In this document: one piece after another, positions 1-8,594 of the stretch
Position numbering within the stretch: the first letter of the stretch is position 1
Layout of the letters: every line of letters starts with the position of its first letter
From: Candidatus Rifleibacteriota bacterium
Lineage (GTDB): Bacteria > Muiribacteriota > Ozemobacteria > Ozemobacterales > Ozemobacteraceae
Length of the DNA stretch: 64,000 bases
Direction: 5' to 3'
Assembly (NCBI GenBank): GCA_015233155.1
Contig: JADFYG010000019.1
Location: 2,416-66,415, forward strand
Notes under the pieces: generated by a model
Databases searched by the model: none
What the model saw: only the letters and a program-made list of their open reading frames with translations
Told to the model about the DNA's origin: nothing
Translations under genes and position numbers: made by a program

Positions 1-446
1 CCCGCATCGAGGGCATTGGTGGACGTTTCAGTCATTCCGTATTTTCAAATATGCTCGTCCTGGCGCCGGGTGGAACCGGCATTCGATATGGCGCCGCGAG
101 CGGTTCTCAGAACATCGTGGATCACTGCACGATCAATGCCGGAGTCGGTCTCATAATCGAAGAAGGTTTGCCGACCATCGAAAACAATATCATCGTGAAT
201 ACGCTTCAACAGGGAACGACCGGCATCCGCTATCTGCCGGTCGGAGTGCCGCAGTTCGCATTCAATGACGTGTATGGATTTACGTATGCCTATGAAGGAT
301 GCGCTACAGGCACCGGTGCTGTTTCCGTCGACCCGGGTTTCCTTGGAGGCGATCCTTTCGACTATCATCTGCTTTCCTCATCGCAGCTTAAACGTGCTGA
401 TCGCAGTGGCTCCGAACTAGGCATCTACGGAACCTCATATTTTTGA
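1..446 (+). CDS. C-terminal part of a secreted beta-helix (right-handed parallel) repeat protein, 5' end outside window
   Basis: The frame is open from the first bases of the window to a TGA at 444-446, so the start lies upstream. The visible 147 or so residues alternate short hydrophobic strands with Asn/Gly turns (for example NNIIVN), the look of a parallel beta-helix such as the pectate-lyase or NosD superfamilies. The last 100 residues match the end of the next gene closely in order and spacing: an IIVN strand, a GFTYAYEG-like block, a DP-F-GG motif, an FDY block and a final G-E/S-IGAYG type ending. The two genes are therefore tandem paralogues, 10 bases apart. Enzymatic activity cannot be argued: no catalytic motif is visible, and a structural or surface role is as likely. 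Fold class fairly sure, function unknown. Confidence 0.7.
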   Translation, partial: RIEGIGGRFSHSVFSNMLVLAPGGTGIRYGAASGSQNIVDHCTINAGVGLIIEEGLPTIENNIIVNTLQQGTTGIRYLPVGVPQFAFNDVYGFTYAYEGCATGTGAVSVDPGFLGGDPFDYHLLSSSQLKRADRSGSELGIYGTSYF

Positions 447-456
447 GAAAAAGATC

Positions 457-2577
457 ATGAACAGCGAAAAGACGCAAAAGAGGGAAACTAAATCTTCACC
501 CGCGGCTAAGAGCTTGCATCGGCTCATAGCGCGGCGTCTGCGCATAAAAGGCAGGAATAGAATGAAGAGCGGCGACTCATGTGTATCCGAGCCTTTGGCC
601 GATCGCGTAGTCGATGATGGACCGGCTGCGACGACGCGTTTGATGTCGATGGCCTGGGCGGCGCCGATGATCATTTTTATCATGATTGCTGTTTTGGGCT
701 GCGAAAATGAACAGAAGATCCAGCGTAGCGTCGTGTCCGGAACAGTGCTGGATACCGCAGGAAATCGCATAGTCGGCGCCCATGTCACTTCGCATCGCTC
801 TCTCTATGAGGCGATGACCGATCAGGGTGGAAGATACGCATTCACGTCGCTTGACACCGGAAGTCAACAGCTTCTGGTTGAGCGCGACGGATATGAGTCG
901 GCATCCCGGACTTTGAGCGTCGACTCCGGATTGGTATATGACGGAATCGATTTCAAGCTTGCTCCGCTGGCGGATCGTCTCTCCTGGAGCATCTTCCAAC
1001 GCGATAATGAATCAGTAACGATCGATGTGACAGCAAAAGAGCCAATGGCTTGCACGGCCGTATATCAGGGCGAACATCTTCCTCAGCTGCGCACTCCGCC
1101 ATCCCCAATCGCGAAAGAGAGCCGCTTTGTGATTGCTCTTCCGCGTCCTGATATTACCTATCAGCTGTACATTGAAGGTTTGACTTCAGATGGCCGTCGT
1201 TATGTTTCAGCGAGCGGCAGTTTCCGGCCAGTTCCGATAGGCGTCACTCCCGGTGGTCCATCCGCTCCGACAGATGTCAGCGTATTGCAGACACGAGATG
1301 GGCCGAAACTTTCCTGGAATTATGACGGCGTTGATACTCTTCGAGGATTCCGCATTTATCGCGCTGAGGAAGACAAGCAGCTCACTCTTTGGCAGGAAGA
1401 ATCATTTGTTTTCGCCGGTCAGCGTTTTCTGACTGACGACCAGGCAGAGCCTGGCGTTTTGTTGCGTTACGCTATGCAGGCGGTTGATCTCGATGGAAAC
1501 CTTTCTTCGATGACCAGCGAGATCAGATTTATTCCGGCGGGTGAATTAAGACGCAACGTAACCTGGAAAACTGCCTGGACATCAATCGACCTTTTTGGCG
1601 ACATCCAGGTTCCGGATCAGTTTACCCTGACGATAGAACCAGGTCTTGTCGTGCGTGTAGCTTCTGTTGATGCTGCCCAGGGTGGTCTGGATCCGACAAA
1701 GTGCGAACTGATCGTCGACGGGCGGATTGTTGTTGGCGCTTCAGGAAGCGCTCCGGTGCAGTTCATGTCCGCGACGGCTCAACCGGCTCGTGACAACTGG
1801 TCCGGAATGCGTCTTCGCACGACTCGTTCCACTCAGGGTTCCGAAATCTCGAATATGGAAATTTCCAACGCCGAGATCGGCATACTCGCACAGGATGCAC
1901 CTTTTATCATTGGCCGACTCGAAGCACGCTATTGTGCGACCGGGTTACTGATTCAGGGGGCCAGCGGAACGGCCTTGAGTGGTTTATCATTCGTCGATTG
2001 TGGTACGGGTTTCGCCGCCGAAAATACGCTCGGCTGCTCGCTGTCAGGAGTAGTCTGCCGCGGGGGTAACGTGGGAATTGCTTTGCGCGGCGATCGATTC
2101 TTTACACTGAGTGAGTTTGACATTCGCGACACTCTGGATACCGCGCTGGAAGTCGACGATACCGCCTCTCCTACGGTGCTTCGTGGCCTGATGACATCGA
2201 AACGCCTTGGTATGAGCGTTAAAGGTGGGAATGGCCAACTGCAGTATCTTACTGTCGATGCGCCTAACGGCGTAATTATCGATGGGGGCGAGCAGGCCAA
2301 CCTTCGTAACGTAATCATCGTGAATCGCACCATGCCCGGAACCGGAAATGGCCTTGAAGAAAAGACGGCAGGACGCGCATATCTGTATGACAACATTTTC
2401 GGCTTCAAGAACGCAACGGTCAGTTGTACACAGACAGGTGCGCCGATTTATAACATAGATCCTCGATTCGTCGGCGGGACCAACAGTGCTTTATTCGACT
2501 ACTCTTTGAAACCGGACTCGCCTCTTAAAACGGCATCCGATAAAAATGGAGAAATCGGAGCCTACGGGAACCCATAA
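457..2577 (+). CDS. lipoprotein with carboxypeptidase-regulatory-like, fibronectin III-like and beta-helix domains
   Basis: From the first ATG this is 706 residues. A hydrophobic stretch ending in a lipobox (AVLGC, Cys82) shows the N-terminus is longer than a normal lipoprotein signal. ATG codons at 562 (with AGGA five bases upstream) and 643 (giving Cys20) are better biological starts. After Cys82 comes a carboxypeptidase-regulatory-like fold (about 92-150: SGTVLDTAGNRIVGA, then a GRYAF block), a fibronectin type III-like domain (about 270-355: PSAPTDVSV, then GFRIYR and AVDLDGN) and a beta-helix tail (about 390-706). The tail resembles the preceding gene. Likely anchored in the outer or cytoplasmic membrane facing out, with a role in adhesion or glycan binding. 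That role is inferred from the domains only; there are no catalytic residues I can name. Confidence 0.75.
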   Translation: MNSEKTQKRETKSSPAAKSLHRLIARRLRIKGRNRMKSGDSCVSEPLADRVVDDGPAATTRLMSMAWAAPMIIFIMIAVLGCENEQKIQRSVVSGTVLDTAGNRIVGAHVTSHRSLYEAMTDQGGRYAFTSLDTGSQQLLVERDGYESASRTLSVDSGLVYDGIDFKLAPLADRLSWSIFQRDNESVTIDVTAKEPMACTAVYQGEHLPQLRTPPSPIAKESRFVIALPRPDITYQLYIEGLTSDGRRYVSASGSFRPVPIGVTPGGPSAPTDVSVLQTRDGPKLSWNYDGVDTLRGFRIYRAEEDKQLTLWQEESFVFAGQRFLTDDQAEPGVLLRYAMQAVDLDGNLSSMTSEIRFIPAGELRRNVTWKTAWTSIDLFGDIQVPDQFTLTIEPGLVVRVASVDAAQGGLDPTKCELIVDGRIVVGASGSAPVQFMSATAQPARDNWSGMRLRTTRSTQGSEISNMEISNAEIGILAQDAPFIIGRLEARYCATGLLIQGASGTALSGLSFVDCGTGFAAENTLGCSLSGVVCRGGNVGIALRGDRFFTLSEFDIRDTLDTALEVDDTASPTVLRGLMTSKRLGMSVKGGNGQLQYLTVDAPNGVIIDGGEQANLRNVIIVNRTMPGTGNGLEEKTAGRAYLYDNIFGFKNATVSCTQTGAPIYNIDPRFVGGTNSALFDYSLKPDSPLKTASDKNGEIGAYGNP

Positions 2578-2580
2578 TTA

Positions 2581-2611
2581 TGAATAACCTGTTTCATATT
2601 ACTGTTATTCA
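2581..2611. repeat. short inverted repeat after the beta-helix lipoprotein gene
   Basis: TGAATAAC at 2581-2588 is the exact reverse complement of GTTATTCA at 2604-2611, with a 15-base loop. No T-run follows, so it is not a classical intrinsic terminator. It may be an RNA-processing hairpin or an operator for the M23 gene that starts at 2654. Confidence 0.35.
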
Positions 2612-2653
2612 CGAATCGTCTCAGGTATATCGCTGATTTCGCAAGGATCTCAT

Positions 2654-4585
2654 ATGAGAGTGAATTATTTTGTCCTTATGCTCATGCTTGGCATGTCGTG
2701 TTCCGGAATCATTTTTGCCGAGCCGCCCCGCTGGCCGCTCGACATTGAAATCAGTCCTTCATCGAGCTATGCCGAATTTCGCGGAATGCGGTTTCACGGC
2801 GGAGTCGATCTGCGCACGCGTATGACGACAGGTTTTCCGGTACATGCGATCGCTGACGGATTCATATCTCGTCTGAAGGTACAACATCGCGGATTCGGAT
2901 ATGCTCTTTATGTAGATCACCCTCAGCTTAAAGCCCGCTCTGTCTACGGTCATCTCGAAGATTTTGCCGGTCCCGTGGCCGTATTTACACATGAGAAGCT
3001 TTCGAAGATGGGCGCATTTTACGGAATCGAAGACGAGTTCGGCCCAGATCGTTTCCCCGTCAAGAAAGGCGACATAATTGCTTATTCAGGAGATACAGGT
3101 CTCGGGCCCGCTCATCTGCACATCGAGTTTCGCACACTTAATGACGAACCCATTTCGCCCAGCGTGCTTGGAATGAAAGTTCCTGATCATATCTTTCCGA
3201 AACTGCTTGCGCTGTATTTTGATCCGCTTGCTTCTGACACCCGCATCAATGGCGGATTTATTTCGCAGTCCGTTACGCTGAACTCCGTGGCTTCGACGAC
3301 GTATTCCTGGAATCAGCCTGTGACAATCGCCGGGCGCGCCGGGTTATCAATTGGTCTGGTCGATACGGGCGAAGGCGGCAATCGGTTCGGTGTGGAAAAA
3401 CTGAACGTAGAGATTGATCATCAGCGTATTTTCTACAGAAATTTTGAAAAGTATTCTTACGATGAAAATGACCAGTGTCCATACATCTATGATTATCGTC
3501 GAAGCGAAGCTCCGGGTCTTGGTTATGTTTATACGCTGTTTCGCTGGCCGCATGAGAAGACCGGTTTTTCTGACGGAGTTCCGGCATGGGCCGGAACGCT
3601 GGGCAGTGAAAAAACAGGCCGGCATACACTTACAATAACGGCGATAGACTTCGGTGGAAACACTGTAAAAGCTGAGGGCCCCATTGATATTGCGCCCCTG
3701 AAAGCGGTTGGAAAATCATGGCGAGGCGCTCTTACTGCTCGCGCAATCTCCTATACGACATTTACGGTTGTAGTTGATTGCGCCCCGCCAAAAGTGGCCG
3801 GAAACGACTTTGACGGGGTCGCTGTGCGCGATGCCATTGGCCGCGAGAGCATTCTTCCCGCATATTTTGGTTCTAGTGGCATACAAATAGCTTTTCCGAT
3901 AGGCAGGGATTGGGCCGGCGGCGCCATGTGCGCGAGTGCGCCACTTCTTCCTCCTCTGGCTTTTGTCAATTTGTCCGGAGGGGAAATTGTCAACCCGGCT
4001 GGCGCCCGTGCGATTTTTCCGCCCGGAAGCCTCGATTTTCCGATTCTGGGTCGCTGGGTTCCCCGTCCTGATCTTGTCGGGAAAAAACCGCTGTTGCCGA
4101 AGTCTGGTGGCTGGCAGCTTGAGCCACCTCTGCTTGTCGCCGCTAAGCCGTTCAAGGTGGAAATCAGGAGTGAAGCTCCTGAAGCCCCGGCTCGATTCGG
4201 ACTGTACCGGTTTAGTGGGAGCGACGGTTACGGATACGAGGGTGGGGAAGCCCACGGCGGATGTCTGACGATGTCGTCGCGCGCAATTGCCCCAATGGTA
4301 ATTCTTGATGATACGGAGCCGCCCAAAGCGCGATTTGTAGGCAGTCGGAGTTTAAAACGCATGGGACCTTGCTGGGTATACACCGTCTCCGATGTCGGGG
4401 CAGGCGTCAATGACGATGGATACCGTATTTTCATCGACGGCAAAAAAGGCATTTGGGATACCGATCCGGACAAGTCCGAGCTTTATATTGTAAAACCGGC
4501 AGGCAGGAATAAGTCCCGGCATCACCTGGATATAACAGTCGTCGACCACGCCGGAAATCGCAAACAGATCTCAGAAGAGCGTTGA
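2654..4585 (+). CDS. exported LytM-type M23 metallopeptidase with long C-terminal extension
   Basis: A signal peptide (hydrophobic residues 5-21, cleavage likely after FA at 21-22) leads into an M23 peptidase domain at about 40-165. All expected residues are present: zinc ligands H48 and D52 (HGGVDLRT) and H156, with catalytic histidines H100 (VYGHLEDF) and H154 (AHLHIEFR). This family cuts peptide cross-links in peptidoglycan. The protein is 643 residues, much longer than a bare M23 enzyme. The remaining 470 or so residues contain beta-rich modules, the last of which (about 560-640) looks like an Ig-like fold with DDxEPP and DHAGN motifs. The start has AAGGA seven bases upstream. A periplasmic cell-wall remodelling or self-directed role is likely; a secreted lytic enzyme is an alternative. 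Confidence 0.85.
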   Translation: MRVNYFVLMLMLGMSCSGIIFAEPPRWPLDIEISPSSSYAEFRGMRFHGGVDLRTRMTTGFPVHAIADGFISRLKVQHRGFGYALYVDHPQLKARSVYGHLEDFAGPVAVFTHEKLSKMGAFYGIEDEFGPDRFPVKKGDIIAYSGDTGLGPAHLHIEFRTLNDEPISPSVLGMKVPDHIFPKLLALYFDPLASDTRINGGFISQSVTLNSVASTTYSWNQPVTIAGRAGLSIGLVDTGEGGNRFGVEKLNVEIDHQRIFYRNFEKYSYDENDQCPYIYDYRRSEAPGLGYVYTLFRWPHEKTGFSDGVPAWAGTLGSEKTGRHTLTITAIDFGGNTVKAEGPIDIAPLKAVGKSWRGALTARAISYTTFTVVVDCAPPKVAGNDFDGVAVRDAIGRESILPAYFGSSGIQIAFPIGRDWAGGAMCASAPLLPPLAFVNLSGGEIVNPAGARAIFPPGSLDFPILGRWVPRPDLVGKKPLLPKSGGWQLEPPLLVAAKPFKVEIRSEAPEAPARFGLYRFSGSDGYGYEGGEAHGGCLTMSSRAIAPMVILDDTEPPKARFVGSRSLKRMGPCWVYTVSDVGAGVNDDGYRIFIDGKKGIWDTDPDKSELYIVKPAGRNKSRHHLDITVVDHAGNRKQISEER

Positions 4586-4638
4586 ATACTCCTTTATGGG
4601 ATTCAATTCTGTTTAATACTAAAACAGCACTTTGCTTT

Positions 4639-4720
4639 TCTCACAGAGGCACAAAGTCTACGGCACAGATTTATAAAGAGGGCGATGGCGGATTATTTCT
4701 CTGTGTCCTCCGTGCGTACA
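4639..4720. repeat. dispersed CACAGAGG-type imperfect inverted repeat
   Basis: TCACAGAGGCACAAAG at 4641-4656 and CTCTGTGTCCTCCGTG near 4699-4714 are imperfect reverse complements. Repeats reading CACAGAGGACACAGAG are, from memory, common between genes in many unrelated bacteria and metagenome genomes. It fills the 270-base gap between the M23 gene and the FecR gene, where I see no gene: an 83-codon frame through it is almost certainly chance. Confidence 0.5.
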
Positions 4721-4764
4721 GTGTGAAATGCCGTTGTAGTATTAACTTTAACTTCTTTTCCAGT

Positions 4765-4791
4765 TTGACTCCCCCTGCTGGGTATGATACT
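4765..4791 (+). promoter_or_regulatory. possible promoter for the FecR/barrel/lipoprotein operon
   Basis: TTGACT at 4765-4770 precedes the stretch TATGATACT at 4783-4791. The best -10 reading is GATACT with a short 15-base spacer, so the match is only moderate. It is placed correctly, about 65 bases before the start codon at 4855. Confidence 0.35.
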
Positions 4792-4854
4792 TTCTTCAGT
4801 TGGACTTCGAGAACTAACCCTGAATGGATCTAATCGCTTTCCTTAAGGAGCGTC

Positions 4855-6492
4855 ATGATGAAACGATGGTTTGTTGTCTTCCTGCTTGTTTTTTGTAGCC
4901 TGGGAATCGCTTGGGCGGAAGATTCCGGAGCGCGCTTCTCGAGCATTTCCGGACAGGTTGACCTTCGTCCGGATGCTGGTGCAGCGGACGCCTGGAAAAG
5001 CGCCAAGATGGAATCCATGTTGAACGTTGACGATCACGTCAAAACGGGCGAGGATTCGAGTGCAATCATCGGATTTGCCGATATGTCCACGTTTTTGCTT
5101 AAAAATGAATCAGAGATCGTTATCAACACGCCTCCGACAAAAGACAGCAAAGTCCATTTGCTGTCTGGCAAAATCTGGGTCAACGTGAAAAAGATGGTTA
5201 AAGACGGCGAAATGAGCGTTGAAATGTCTCAGGCCGTCGCAGGTATCAAAGGCACGAACATAACCTGTTCAACGAGTCTAACTGAAGATCGCATCCAGGT
5301 TTTGCGTGGTATCGCCGAGGTTCTCATCAAGGAATCCCAGGAACACGTCTCCTTGAAAGAAGGCGAAGAGCTCATCGTCAAAAGTGGCGGCAAAACTGAA
5401 AAGCTTGAGATCAATATCCAGCAGGAAAGCGACAAATGGAAGAAGGAACTTTCCAAACTCGGTGATTCTATCCAGCTGAATGATTTGCCTGACAGCATTC
5501 GCAGCATCATGGACAATGAAGACAGAACTTTCAAGGGCATTCAGACTCAGCACGGGACATTGCTTTCAGCCAATATTTTGACCGATGATCAGATTTACAG
5601 TTTCCGGAAGGACGCGGAACGTTTCGTCGGAGTACTTATGGAAGACTCAGTTATTCTGAGTTCTTTGCAGTTAAAGGTCGACCAGGCAATAGCTGCCGGT
5701 ACCGACCCGACTACGGCTGCGGGATATCAGAAACAGATTGCGGAATCACGCAAAATACAGCAGAACTATCAAACTCAACTGGTAAGTATGAGCAGGTTGT
5801 CGGCTTCCAAAAATGCTCCTTCTCCGGAAACCGATCAAATCAGGACTGAAACTGCGGCGACCTGGGAAACCATTGATGGCCTGACGCGTCAGTTACAGGG
5901 AAATCCCAACGGAATGAGCCAGGATTGGTTTGCTGACGCTCTGTCGCAATCTAATGATGCCCTCAAACGTCTTGGCGAACAGGCGACCCGTGTGCAGGCG
6001 GTACTCGATGCAAACCCCACTGATGCCGCCGCACTAGGTTTGATGAAACAGATTGGCGGATATCAGACTCAGATCAATACGTTCATGCGCAGTCTCAACG
6101 TAGTTACCATCGAAGCCGCCGAACTGACCGAAATGGATCAGGTCGAGTTCACGTTGTCGGATTCCATTCTAAAATTGCGTGGCTTGATCAGTCAGTACAA
6201 TACTACATTCCAAGGCACCACCAAGGCGCAGGATGAATCACGCTTACGGGCGACTCTGCAGATACTTAACGATTATGGACGCGCAAAACGCTCGTATCTT
6301 AGTGCCCAGCGCCGGTATCAAGCCATCATGCAATCAGCTTCCGGACAAAAATACCAGACCGCTGAACAGACTGAATTCAAAGAAATTTTCGACCGCATCA
6401 GCAATACTTTCCAACAGCTCGGAGTTGCTGCCGATGAGCTATCCACTCGCCTTCAGGATCTGGAAGGCCAGCTCGGACACTACCTTAAGTGA
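4855..6492 (+). CDS. exported FecR-domain protein with long coiled-coil C-terminus
   Basis: The signal peptide (residues 1-22, ending AWA) is followed by a FecR-type domain at about 28-165: ISGQVDLRP, a VKTGEDSSAIIGF block, an LLSGKIWVNV block and a VAGIKGTN block. Outside TonB systems this beta-fold occurs in exported proteins of unclear function. From about 180 to the end the protein is strongly helical, rich in Gln, Asp and Leu, and probably coiled coil. AAGGAG at 4845-4850 supports the start at 4855 or the adjacent ATG at 4858. It is first in a run with an outer-membrane barrel and an Ig-like lipoprotein, spaced 20 bases or fewer, so the three probably work together at the cell surface. 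There is no transmembrane helix or anti-sigma partner, so sigma regulation is unlikely. Confidence 0.8.
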   Translation: MMKRWFVVFLLVFCSLGIAWAEDSGARFSSISGQVDLRPDAGAADAWKSAKMESMLNVDDHVKTGEDSSAIIGFADMSTFLLKNESEIVINTPPTKDSKVHLLSGKIWVNVKKMVKDGEMSVEMSQAVAGIKGTNITCSTSLTEDRIQVLRGIAEVLIKESQEHVSLKEGEELIVKSGGKTEKLEINIQQESDKWKKELSKLGDSIQLNDLPDSIRSIMDNEDRTFKGIQTQHGTLLSANILTDDQIYSFRKDAERFVGVLMEDSVILSSLQLKVDQAIAAGTDPTTAAGYQKQIAESRKIQQNYQTQLVSMSRLSASKNAPSPETDQIRTETAATWETIDGLTRQLQGNPNGMSQDWFADALSQSNDALKRLGEQATRVQAVLDANPTDAAALGLMKQIGGYQTQINTFMRSLNVVTIEAAELTEMDQVEFTLSDSILKLRGLISQYNTTFQGTTKAQDESRLRATLQILNDYGRAKRSYLSAQRRYQAIMQSASGQKYQTAEQTEFKEIFDRISNTFQQLGVAADELSTRLQDLEGQLGHYLK

Positions 6493-6512
6493 AACCTGAG
6501 GAAAAGGGAACA

Positions 6513-8579
6513 ATGAATATGACAATCGCAAAACACATCTTTCGTTGCACTCTGCTCCTTCTCGGGGCTGTCCTGCTGATCGGCGGTTCTACACCGGTTC
6601 TCGCTCTCGATGAAGGCAGCGCAAAAGCGCTCGAAGCGTTCAAACGCTATGAGCCCGACTTTACCACCAGCCTGCGTCGTCTCAAGGATGCAGATCGCAA
6701 AATGAAGACTGAAAAGCTCGACCCGGGTTCCGGAAAGGGTGCGGAACTCAAGCTTGATGCCGAGGAGACTCTGGATTACGTCCAGAAACGGTATGATATG
6801 CTCGACGATCTGCAGAAGGGTGTCGCCGGCGATCATCCAGCCGATCGTTCCGAAATTTATCAGGGTTTTCAGCGAATCGATGACCTATATCGCGAGTGTC
6901 GCAATTTCTACCAGGAAACCTTCGAAAACAAAGAGGTTGCACCGGCACCGAAAACCCAGAAGACTCCGACATCGCCAGCGATGGTGGCTTCCAAAACGGC
7001 ACCTCTTTCCAAATCTGTGAAGAAGGAAGTCGGCGGACAGACCAAGGTTCCAGCTGGTTCCGTTCCGGTCCAGAAACCCGCTGCGATTTCTTCTCAGACA
7101 TCCTTTGTCAGCGGGATCCCGGAACTAGGAGCTCCCGAGCCGGGAAAAGAGAAGCTTCGATTAACCGGAAATATGCGTTTTGACATCCGAAATCGCAACG
7201 AGATGTACGATGCAACTCCGGGAGTTGCCGGCTATTCTCTTCCAAACAATTACAATCAGCTCAAACTGGTGCTTCAGTATGAGATGGATGCGAAAAACAA
7301 GCTCACACTCGAAGATAAATATGCAGAGCGTCGTCGTAATGAACTTATGAAGGAAAATGCCATGGTTTTCAGTTATCTTCATATTCGTTCAAAGAAAAAT
7401 AGTTTTTCGTTCAAGGACACGTTACATCATGTGTATTATCCCGACGCAAACCAGAAGGATTATCGTGACAATCTCGCGGAAGTGTTTTGGAACAACAAGG
7501 ACGGAAAATGGGACCGTTTGATGAACCTTGGCCTCCAGACCCGCAGTTATCAGAACTACTCGCTTTCCGATTTCAGACAATACAATTTGGACGGTCAGGC
7601 CACGTATTTCATTCGTGACGGCACGTTGTTCACGGAAGCAACCTACAATGCGCGAAACTACAAGAATTCACCTTCTCTTGATTACACCGGTGGAATCTAC
7701 GATTTTGAATACAATCGTTCTTATAGCGGAAACAAGAGCGAAATCGCAGTCGGAGAAACCTGGGAAGGCCGCAAGCAGGGTAATGAAAACAGGGATTTCT
7801 ATCGTTCTAACTACTGGGACAACTTCTTCCGTTTCCGCTATGATCTCCCGGTCAGCAAGACCTTCACGTGGCTCTTCGAAGATGAACATCAGCAGCGGAG
7901 ATACCCGGGTGACGATCTTCGTGGTTATGCCCAGCTCAAGTTGAAGACCACGGCCAAGATCACTATAGACAAGAATACGCGCGGCCGCCTGAGTCACAGT
8001 TACATTTTCAACGATGAAAATACGGTGTCCAAAGCTCACACGAACCATATCTTCAACGGGATGTGGGAGCGGAAGATTTCCAACACATTTAAAATCAAGA
8101 TTGAAGACACTTTCCAGCGTCGTTACGGCCTCCAGGAGACCAGACTCTCGTTCGGAGAAAATGTGTTCACGGTTTTGCCGACCTGGAAACTTCCGAACAA
8201 GATAGAACTCGCCTGGAAGAACGAATATCTCTTCCGGGATTATTTTGCACTCGCTGCTCCCTATGCAGATTACAAATACTTTCAAACCGGTATTCAGGCG
8301 AACTATGCCCGCCCGAAGAAGTATGACTGGCAGGTTGAAGCGACCTCTCGAAGTTTCAGTTATCAGCCGGCTGGCGCTGGTTGGACCACAAAGTCTCAAC
8401 CCCTGTTTCTTGCCAAAGGAAACATCTACATCCGCGATGGTTTAAAACTGAATCTGTCGGCTTCCACCGAAAAGACCTTCTATCGCTATTTCGACACTAT
8501 CGCCCAGGAACTGCTTTGGAACTTCAATCAACCTTATACCATCACAGAGTTTCTCGGCGGCATCGAATACGAGTTTTAA
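6513..8579 (+). CDS. outer-membrane beta-barrel protein with helical periplasmic N-domain
   Basis: A GTG at 6489 overlaps the previous stop, but ATG at 6513 has a better ribosome-binding site (AGGAAAAGGGA) and gives a clean signal peptide ending near VLA. Residues about 30-150 are charged helices, followed by a Pro/Thr/Lys-rich linker to about 210. The remaining 480 residues are alternating strands rich in Tyr, Phe, Asn and Arg, with repeated patterns such as FRFRYDLP and RLSHSYIFNDEN, ending EYEF. A terminal Phe is the classical outer-membrane-protein signature recognised by the BAM machinery. The size suits a barrel of many strands, but I cannot name a porin family. It sits between the FecR-coil protein and a lipoprotein and is probably co-transcribed with both. 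Confidence 0.75.
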   Translation: MNMTIAKHIFRCTLLLLGAVLLIGGSTPVLALDEGSAKALEAFKRYEPDFTTSLRRLKDADRKMKTEKLDPGSGKGAELKLDAEETLDYVQKRYDMLDDLQKGVAGDHPADRSEIYQGFQRIDDLYRECRNFYQETFENKEVAPAPKTQKTPTSPAMVASKTAPLSKSVKKEVGGQTKVPAGSVPVQKPAAISSQTSFVSGIPELGAPEPGKEKLRLTGNMRFDIRNRNEMYDATPGVAGYSLPNNYNQLKLVLQYEMDAKNKLTLEDKYAERRRNELMKENAMVFSYLHIRSKKNSFSFKDTLHHVYYPDANQKDYRDNLAEVFWNNKDGKWDRLMNLGLQTRSYQNYSLSDFRQYNLDGQATYFIRDGTLFTEATYNARNYKNSPSLDYTGGIYDFEYNRSYSGNKSEIAVGETWEGRKQGNENRDFYRSNYWDNFFRFRYDLPVSKTFTWLFEDEHQQRRYPGDDLRGYAQLKLKTTAKITIDKNTRGRLSHSYIFNDENTVSKAHTNHIFNGMWERKISNTFKIKIEDTFQRRYGLQETRLSFGENVFTVLPTWKLPNKIELAWKNEYLFRDYFALAAPYADYKYFQTGIQANYARPKKYDWQVEATSRSFSYQPAGAGWTTKSQPLFLAKGNIYIRDGLKLNLSASTEKTFYRYFDTIAQELLWNFNQPYTITEFLGGIEYEF

Positions 8580-8594
8580 TCGAGGACAACTTGA

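Noticed and set aside
4582..4833. 83-codon frame after the M23 gene
   Set aside because: It runs through an inverted-repeat element, overlaps the M23 stop and has no ribosome-binding site.
7668..8399. 243-codon frame on the minus strand within the outer-membrane barrel gene
   Set aside because: Antisense shadow of a convincing gene; no family resemblance.
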